DNA of 64,000 nt from an uncultured Bacteroidales bacterium (lineage in GTDB: Bacteria; Bacteroidota; Bacteroidia; Bacteroidales; Muribaculaceae), in NCBI GenBank assembly GCA_902787185.1, contig CADAFP010000001.1, positions 59,033-123,032 on the forward strand. Direction: 5' to 3'. The first letter of the stretch is position 1; every line of letters starts with the position of its first letter. Shown here one piece after another: positions 60,159-64,000 of the stretch. The position numbers were made by a program, and so were the translations under genes. The notes below the pieces were generated by a model. That model saw only the letters and a program-made list of their open reading frames with translations, was not told where the DNA came from and searched no databases.

Positions 60159-60188
60159 GTTGGCGCTTCACGACTTGGTTGATACGAT

Positions 60189-62978
60189 TTAGTTCATCAC
60201 GATGCGTAAACGGGTGTGGGGGCGCAGTGCTTCGATGTATTGGTTGAGGCGGTCTTGGGTGAGGGTGGGGAACAGGTGGTCGAAGCCGCCCAGGGCATCG
60301 ATGCCGAGGGCTCGTTGTTGCAGGATTCGTAGCCAGTAGCTGTTGGTTTGCAGGGCACTCTCGTGTTCACGGCTTACCCGTTCCTTGATTTTGCCGAACA
60401 GGTCCTCGCTGATGCCGCTGTAGAAGATGGCGCTGGTGGCCTGCTCGGCATACACGAGCATGCTGTCACGGTCGGCAGGGTTGGTCTCGAACTCGTAGGT
60501 GAGCATCCAGCGGTTGTGGTAGAGTGAGTGGGAACCGTCGGCTACCACATCATAGGTGCCGTGCTTCTCGTGGCGCAGGTAGGTCAGCAGGGCTGTGCCC
60601 ACCGACTCGCCCACGAGGTCCATCATGAATTCATCGTCATAGCTGTAAGGCTTATCTCCCATGATTGTCACATAGATGGATGTCTTGGGATTGCGCATGG
60701 GCACCTCAAAGAAGTTATCCACCATACCCGTTGCCATCTTTGGACGATAGCCGTTAAGAGTCTCACGCATCCCGTTATCGGGCAGGGAGGCCAGATACTT
60801 CTTGATGAGTGGCCTCACCTCGTCAATGGTGAACGCACCCACTATCGAGAAGGTGAAGTCTCCCGCGTTGGCGACGCGCTGGCGGTACAGTGCCAGGATG
60901 CGCTCGCCGTTCAGCTGGTCAACCTCTTCGGGCTTGATATTGCGGTACATGGGGTTGCCGCAGTAGATGGTGCTCCCAATGGAGTCGCTATAAATCATCT
61001 TGGGGTTGTAACTCGATTGGGAGAGTTGTGAACGGATGCGTGTCTTGATTCCGTTGTAAGCATCCTTGTCAATGCTCACGTCGGTGAAATAGAGATAGCA
61101 TAGTTGCAGCAAGGTCTCCAAGTCGGCACTCTGGCAGCCGCCGTCCAACTGCTCGTTGGGGTCGTTAAGGATAAAGGATATGCCTAACTGCTTGCCCGCC
61201 ATCATTTTGTTGAGTTGATTGATGGTGTGTCCTCCTAAGGCGCAGTTCTCGATGACCTGATCCATCAGGCGCACGTTGATGTCGGCTGTGTCGCCAAAGG
61301 CCCATTCGCCGCCCAAGCTGAAGGCGTTGAACAGCACCTCGTTGTTCTTGAAGGTCGTGGGCTTGAGCCTCACGGTGGCACCGTTACGCAAGGTCATGGT
61401 GGTGATGCCCGTAGCCTCCTCATAGGTCTCATTGATGATTCCGCCTGGGATGGGCTCCTTCTCCAGCAACTTGTTGTTAGCCATCTGGTCGATGTAGGGT
61501 GACTGCGCTGTGTTCATGATGCGGTTGAAGTGGGAAATCACGTCGCGTGAGGTGGGGTAGTGGTGATTGCCGCCAATGGACTGGGGACCCGAAATCAGCA
61601 CGCTCACGTTATCCTTCCCGACGATTTCTCTCAGGTAGCCGTTCACCTCGTCGAGGCTGGTGCGCTGCACCTCGTCAATCAGCATTTGTGATTCGGTTTT
61701 CACACCGGGAATGTAGCCGCCGTTGCAGTAGTGGTCGATGTACTCGTCAGCATATTGGCGGCTGGTGCGGGTGCTCGCCTCGGCCTGCAGGTCGGCATAT
61801 ACGGCGACGGCGTTGCGCCGTGCGAGTTCCAGCTCTTGGGCAGTAAAGCCGTGCTGCATGGCGCGGGCGGCTTGGACGGTCAAGGTGTCGAGGGCTTCGA
61901 GTGAACTGCCTTCACGAGCCAGTGCCGCCAGTGTGAGCGCATTGCGGGTGCGGGTGATAAGGAAGTGGCGGTCATACACCATGCCATAGTCAATGGGCGT
62001 GGCTTGAGAGCGCACCATCTCGTCGATGCGTCTGTTGAGCATCTCCTGAACGAGGGCCGAGATGACATTGTGGCGCAGGAAGGTCGCAGTGTTGCGCAAC
62101 TCTACGGGTACGGGCTTGTGCTCAAACATCAGGTAAACCATCGTGTTGGACGCCTCGGGGTCAGTGTTCAAGGCATAGGTTATCCCATTATGGTCGGGAA
62201 TCGCGCCAAGTTGAGGATCCTCGTCGGGAATGTCACGGCGTGGGATGGCTCCCAGCATCTTTTTCACCATGTCCTCCATGCGCTTGGCGTCAAAGTCACC
62301 CACGATGACCACCGCCTGCCGATTCGGGCAGTACCAGCGATGGTAGAACGACAGCAACTCATCCCGCGTCACGTTGCGAATGACGGTCATGTCGCCGATG
62401 GGGATGCGGTAGGCATATCGGCTTCCTGAGAGCAGGATGGGCAGGACGTTCTCATACAGGCGCATCGATTGGTCGGCATGCATGAGCCACTCCTCTTGAA
62501 TCACGCCGCGTTCCTCCTTGATGGCACGTTCGTCAAAGTTGAGTTCCCACGACAGGTCCTTCAGCATCAGCAACACGGTGTCCAATAGCTCCACGCGCTC
62601 GGTGGGCACATTCGATATCTGGAACCGTGTGTCATCAAAGCCTGTCGAGGCATTGATGTCGCGGCCATAGGACACGCCGTTGTTCTGCAAGATGTCCACC
62701 ATGTCGATGTTGGGGAAATTGCGTGTGCCCTGAAAGGCGATATGCTCGATGAAATGGGCAAGGCCACGCTCGTTCTCTTCCTCGACCAGCGACCCGGTGT
62801 TCTGCACCAGCCAGAACTCGGCCCGCCCTTTGGGCTGCTCGTTGTGGCGGATGTAGTAGGTAATACCATTATCCAATCGGCCGACCCTCAACTCAGGGTC
62901 GAAAGGCAAAGCCTGCTCGGCTGCTATCGTCAATGCGATGGCCAGCCAAGCGATGATGGTGAGCAATATGCCTCTCAT
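60189..62978 (-). CDS. Secreted M16 family zinc protease
   Basis: 929 residues. Signal peptide (MRGILLTIIAWLAIALTIAAEQA). The N-terminal M16 domain has the inverted zinc motif HFIEH (about residues 74-78) and the third ligand Glu in ERGVIQEEWLMHADQS; then three further M16-fold domains, the last lacking a zinc site (VGAFTIDEVRPLIKKYLASL, DVVADGSHSLYHNR), as in PqqL-like and Bacteroidetes periplasmic peptidases. It degrades peptides in the periplasm, perhaps those imported from host proteins. It is 44 bp downstream of the 5-formyl-THF cyclo-ligase gene, an odd neighbour. Confidence 0.93.
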   Translation of the reverse strand: MRGILLTIIAWLAIALTIAAEQALPFDPELRVGRLDNGITYYIRHNEQPKGRAEFWLVQNTGSLVEEENERGLAHFIEHIAFQGTRNFPNIDMVDILQNNGVSYGRDINASTGFDDTRFQISNVPTERVELLDTVLLMLKDLSWELNFDERAIKEERGVIQEEWLMHADQSMRLYENVLPILLSGSRYAYRIPIGDMTVIRNVTRDELLSFYHRWYCPNRQAVVIVGDFDAKRMEDMVKKMLGAIPRRDIPDEDPQLGAIPDHNGITYALNTDPEASNTMVYLMFEHKPVPVELRNTATFLRHNVISALVQEMLNRRIDEMVRSQATPIDYGMVYDRHFLITRTRNALTLAALAREGSSLEALDTLTVQAARAMQHGFTAQELELARRNAVAVYADLQAEASTRTSRQYADEYIDHYCNGGYIPGVKTESQMLIDEVQRTSLDEVNGYLREIVGKDNVSVLISGPQSIGGNHHYPTSRDVISHFNRIMNTAQSPYIDQMANNKLLEKEPIPGGIINETYEEATGITTMTLRNGATVRLKPTTFKNNEVLFNAFSLGGEWAFGDTADINVRLMDQVIENCALGGHTINQLNKMMAGKQLGISFILNDPNEQLDGGCQSADLETLLQLCYLYFTDVSIDKDAYNGIKTRIRSQLSQSSYNPKMIYSDSIGSTIYCGNPMYRNIKPEEVDQLNGERILALYRQRVANAGDFTFSIVGAFTIDEVRPLIKKYLASLPDNGMRETLNGYRPKMATGMVDNFFEVPMRNPKTSIYVTIMGDKPYSYDDEFMMDLVGESVGTALLTYLRHEKHGTYDVVADGSHSLYHNRWMLTYEFETNPADRDSMLVYAEQATSAIFYSGISEDLFGKIKERVSREHESALQTNSYWLRILQQRALGIDALGGFDHLFPTLTQDRLNQYIEALRPHTRLRIVMN

Positions 62979-63022
62979 TGATAATTTTATCGGTTAGGTA
63001 GTAACGATAAGGCCAAGGGCTA

Positions 63023-63589
63023 TCAACTGAACCTCTTCGAACCGTCATCGATGACGGCGTCGCTGGTGACAATGCAGTCCAGCGGGCGGTCATGTGGCTC
63101 CACGGGCACCTCGTCCACCAGTTGGAAATCACATGCTACCCCGATGGTGGGGCACGTTGTGCCACTCAGCAGTCGGTCATAGAATCCCTTGCCGCGCCCC
63201 AACCGGTTGCGGTGCCCATCCAAGGCTACCGCGGGCACGATGATGAGTTCGAGGCAGTCAGGGCTAACCGCATCGCCCACGGGCTCACCGATGTGGAACT
63301 TGTTGTTATCGTCCAGGCTCTGAGCACCGTGATAGGGAACGATTTCCAGGTCGTCGCCCTTGACGCGGGGCAGGTAGATGTTCTTGCCGTCGGCCAGCCA
63401 CTCGTTCACGCTCTCGTGGGTCGGCAACTCGTCAGGCAGTGACCAATAGCACAAGATGTGCTGCGCCTGTTGCCACACGGGCATCGCCTTGATGGTCTTG
63501 AACACCATGGCGGCTTCCACCTTACGCACAGCTACGGGAGTCATCGCCTTGAGCTGCTTGATTTGTTGTCTCAATTCCTTTTTTGTCAT
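63023..63589 (-). CDS. 5-formyltetrahydrofolate cyclo-ligase
   Basis: 188 residues. N-terminal MTKKELRQQIKQLKAM with substrate residues near KVEAAMVFKTIKAMP, middle YWSLPDELPTHE (substrate glutamate tail region) and the ATP/metal motif VPAVALDGHRNRLGRGKGFYD with DRLL. It converts 5-formyl-THF to 5,10-methenyl-THF with ATP, clearing a folate by-product of serine hydroxymethyltransferase. A TAACTTTG box at 63615-63622 (minus strand) is its likely -7 element with a 22-base spacing to TTG. C-terminal region ends in a DAVIDDGSKRFS tail. Confidence 0.93.
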   Translation of the reverse strand: MTKKELRQQIKQLKAMTPVAVRKVEAAMVFKTIKAMPVWQQAQHILCYWSLPDELPTHESVNEWLADGKNIYLPRVKGDDLEIVPYHGAQSLDDNNKFHIGEPVGDAVSPDCLELIIVPAVALDGHRNRLGRGKGFYDRLLSGTTCPTIGVACDFQLVDEVPVEPHDRPLDCIVTSDAVIDDGSKRFS

Positions 63590-63702
63590 GATATCAACAT
63601 GATTAATGATGCTGCAAAGTTATGAAAAAGCCCTTTTTGTACCTCAATAAGCCGCCTTTTTTATGTATTTTTATCTGTTTATTTAAAAAACTCACAAAAA
63701 AA

Positions 63703-63733
63703 TTTGTCAGTTTCAAAAATGGTATTACCTTTG
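63703..63733 (+). promoter_or_regulatory. Promoter of tRNA-Ala
   Basis: TTTG (63703-63706), 19 bases, TACCTTTG (63726-63733); the tRNA begins 12 bases downstream. Confidence 0.75.
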
Positions 63734-63745
63734 CATCCGCAATTC

Positions 63746-63818
63746 GGGGCATTAGCTCATCTGGTAGAGCGCAACACTGGCAGTGTTGAGGTAAGCGGTT
63801 CGAGTCCGCTATGCTCCA
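63746..63818 (+). tRNA. tRNA-Ala (anticodon GGC)
   Basis: Folds as a full cloverleaf: acceptor GGGGCAT/ATGCTCC with one G-T pair, D-arm GCTC/GAGC, anticodon stem CAACA/TGTTG with loop CTGGCAG (anticodon GGC, reads GCC/GCU), T-arm with GGTTCGAGTCC. The discriminator base is A at 63818; CCA is not encoded, usual for the phylum. Confidence 0.97.
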
Positions 63819-63824
63819 CAGACA

Positions 63825-63873
63825 AACCACCACCTAAGTTGACTATCAAGGCTTTAGTGGTGGTTTTCTTTTG
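63825..63873 (+). terminator. Intrinsic terminator after tRNA-Ala
   Basis: AACCACCAC (63825-63833) and GTGGTGGTT (63857-63865), then TTCTTTTG. Confidence 0.82.
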
Positions 63874-63968
63874 TACCACTAGAACTGGATTCTGCCTAAA
63901 AATGGCTCACCCGATAAAAGGTGGGGGCAAATAATTGTGAAAAGTTGAAAAATGCCGATATTTGCGGC

Positions 63969-64000
63969 ATGGAGAGTAAACTATATGAACAATTGGCCCG
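63969..64000 (+). CDS. Possible start of a gene cut by the right edge
   Basis: ATG 63969 opens a frame reading MESKLYEQLA up to the edge, after GATATTTG, which resembles a -7 box. Too short to identify. Confidence 0.3.
   Translation, partial: MESKLYEQLA

Overview
The window looks like chromosomal DNA of a gut-type member of the order Bacteroidales (Prevotellaceae/Muribaculaceae-like; the genus cannot be settled from sequence alone). The reasons are: many promoters of the Bacteroidetes type (TTTG, 19-20 bases, TAnnTTTG) with few Shine-Dalgarno sites, a FeoA-FeoB fusion with a Cys-rich partner, class III fructose-bisphosphatase, C10 (streptopain-type) proteases, BspA-type leucine-rich-repeat protein, GH92 mannosidase, DUF4827 and DUF5063 proteins, and several secreted proteins ending in dockerin-like GDVNGDG..NISDIT..IDYIL modules. 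There are 46 complete protein genes, one partial gene at the left edge, one possible partial gene at the right edge, one decayed gene and one tRNA-Ala(GGC).

Layout. 1-3.7 kb: leftward lipid A and housekeeping genes (lpxC, lpxD, thioredoxin lipoprotein, threonylcarbamoyl-AMP synthase, B3/4-domain protein), separated by unusual 7-bp tandem arrays. 3.8-6.6 kb: a serine hydrolase and an AT-richer caspase-like protease lying between two copies of a structured, inverted-repeat element. 6.7-8.3 kb: a CotH-type surface protein. 8.5-15.5 kb: an AraC regulator divergent from a five-gene TolC/HlyD/ABC-2 export operon. 15.6-18.6 kb: cation antiporter and MgtC-family membrane proteins. 18.8-26.6 kb: nuclease, NrnA, DUF4827 lipoprotein, phosphoglucosamine mutase, a small unknown protein, ADP-ribosylglycohydrolase behind a duplicated 69-bp promoter, a 23S-type rRNA/tRNA methyltransferase and RadA. 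26.6-28.9 kb: a DUF4062-like/TPR protein that resembles conflict-system sensors. 29-36.5 kb: ferrous iron uptake (including a 53-residue FeoB-associated protein), a DEAD-box helicase, fbp and prfA.

36.6-49.1 kb is an accessory, secretion-rich block: LRR protein with dockerin, GH92 mannosidase, a gene relic next to a 192-bp inverted-repeat element, an iron-dependent alcohol dehydrogenase, two exported flavodoxins (one fused to cyclophilin-like and dockerin modules) and two C10 proteases with dockerin-like tails. 49.2-54.9 kb returns to housekeeping (orphan UmuC, ABC-F ATPase, M18 aminopeptidase, DUF5063, nadD). 55.5-60.1 kb holds a 1529-residue surface protein with a dockerin followed by a cohesin-like module. 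60.2-64 kb: an M16 protease, 5-formyl-THF cyclo-ligase and tRNA-Ala.

Most notable: (i) 7-nt-periodic arrays between genes that supply stop codons to the genes running into them and place stops in all frames; (ii) the repeat-bounded caspase-like gene; (iii) six dockerin-tailed secreted proteins plus one cohesin-like module in 64 kb, which suggests a protein-docking system not based on cellulose; (iv) the DUF4062-TPR protein with near-identical 126-bp repeats; (v) the exact tandem duplication of a whole promoter.
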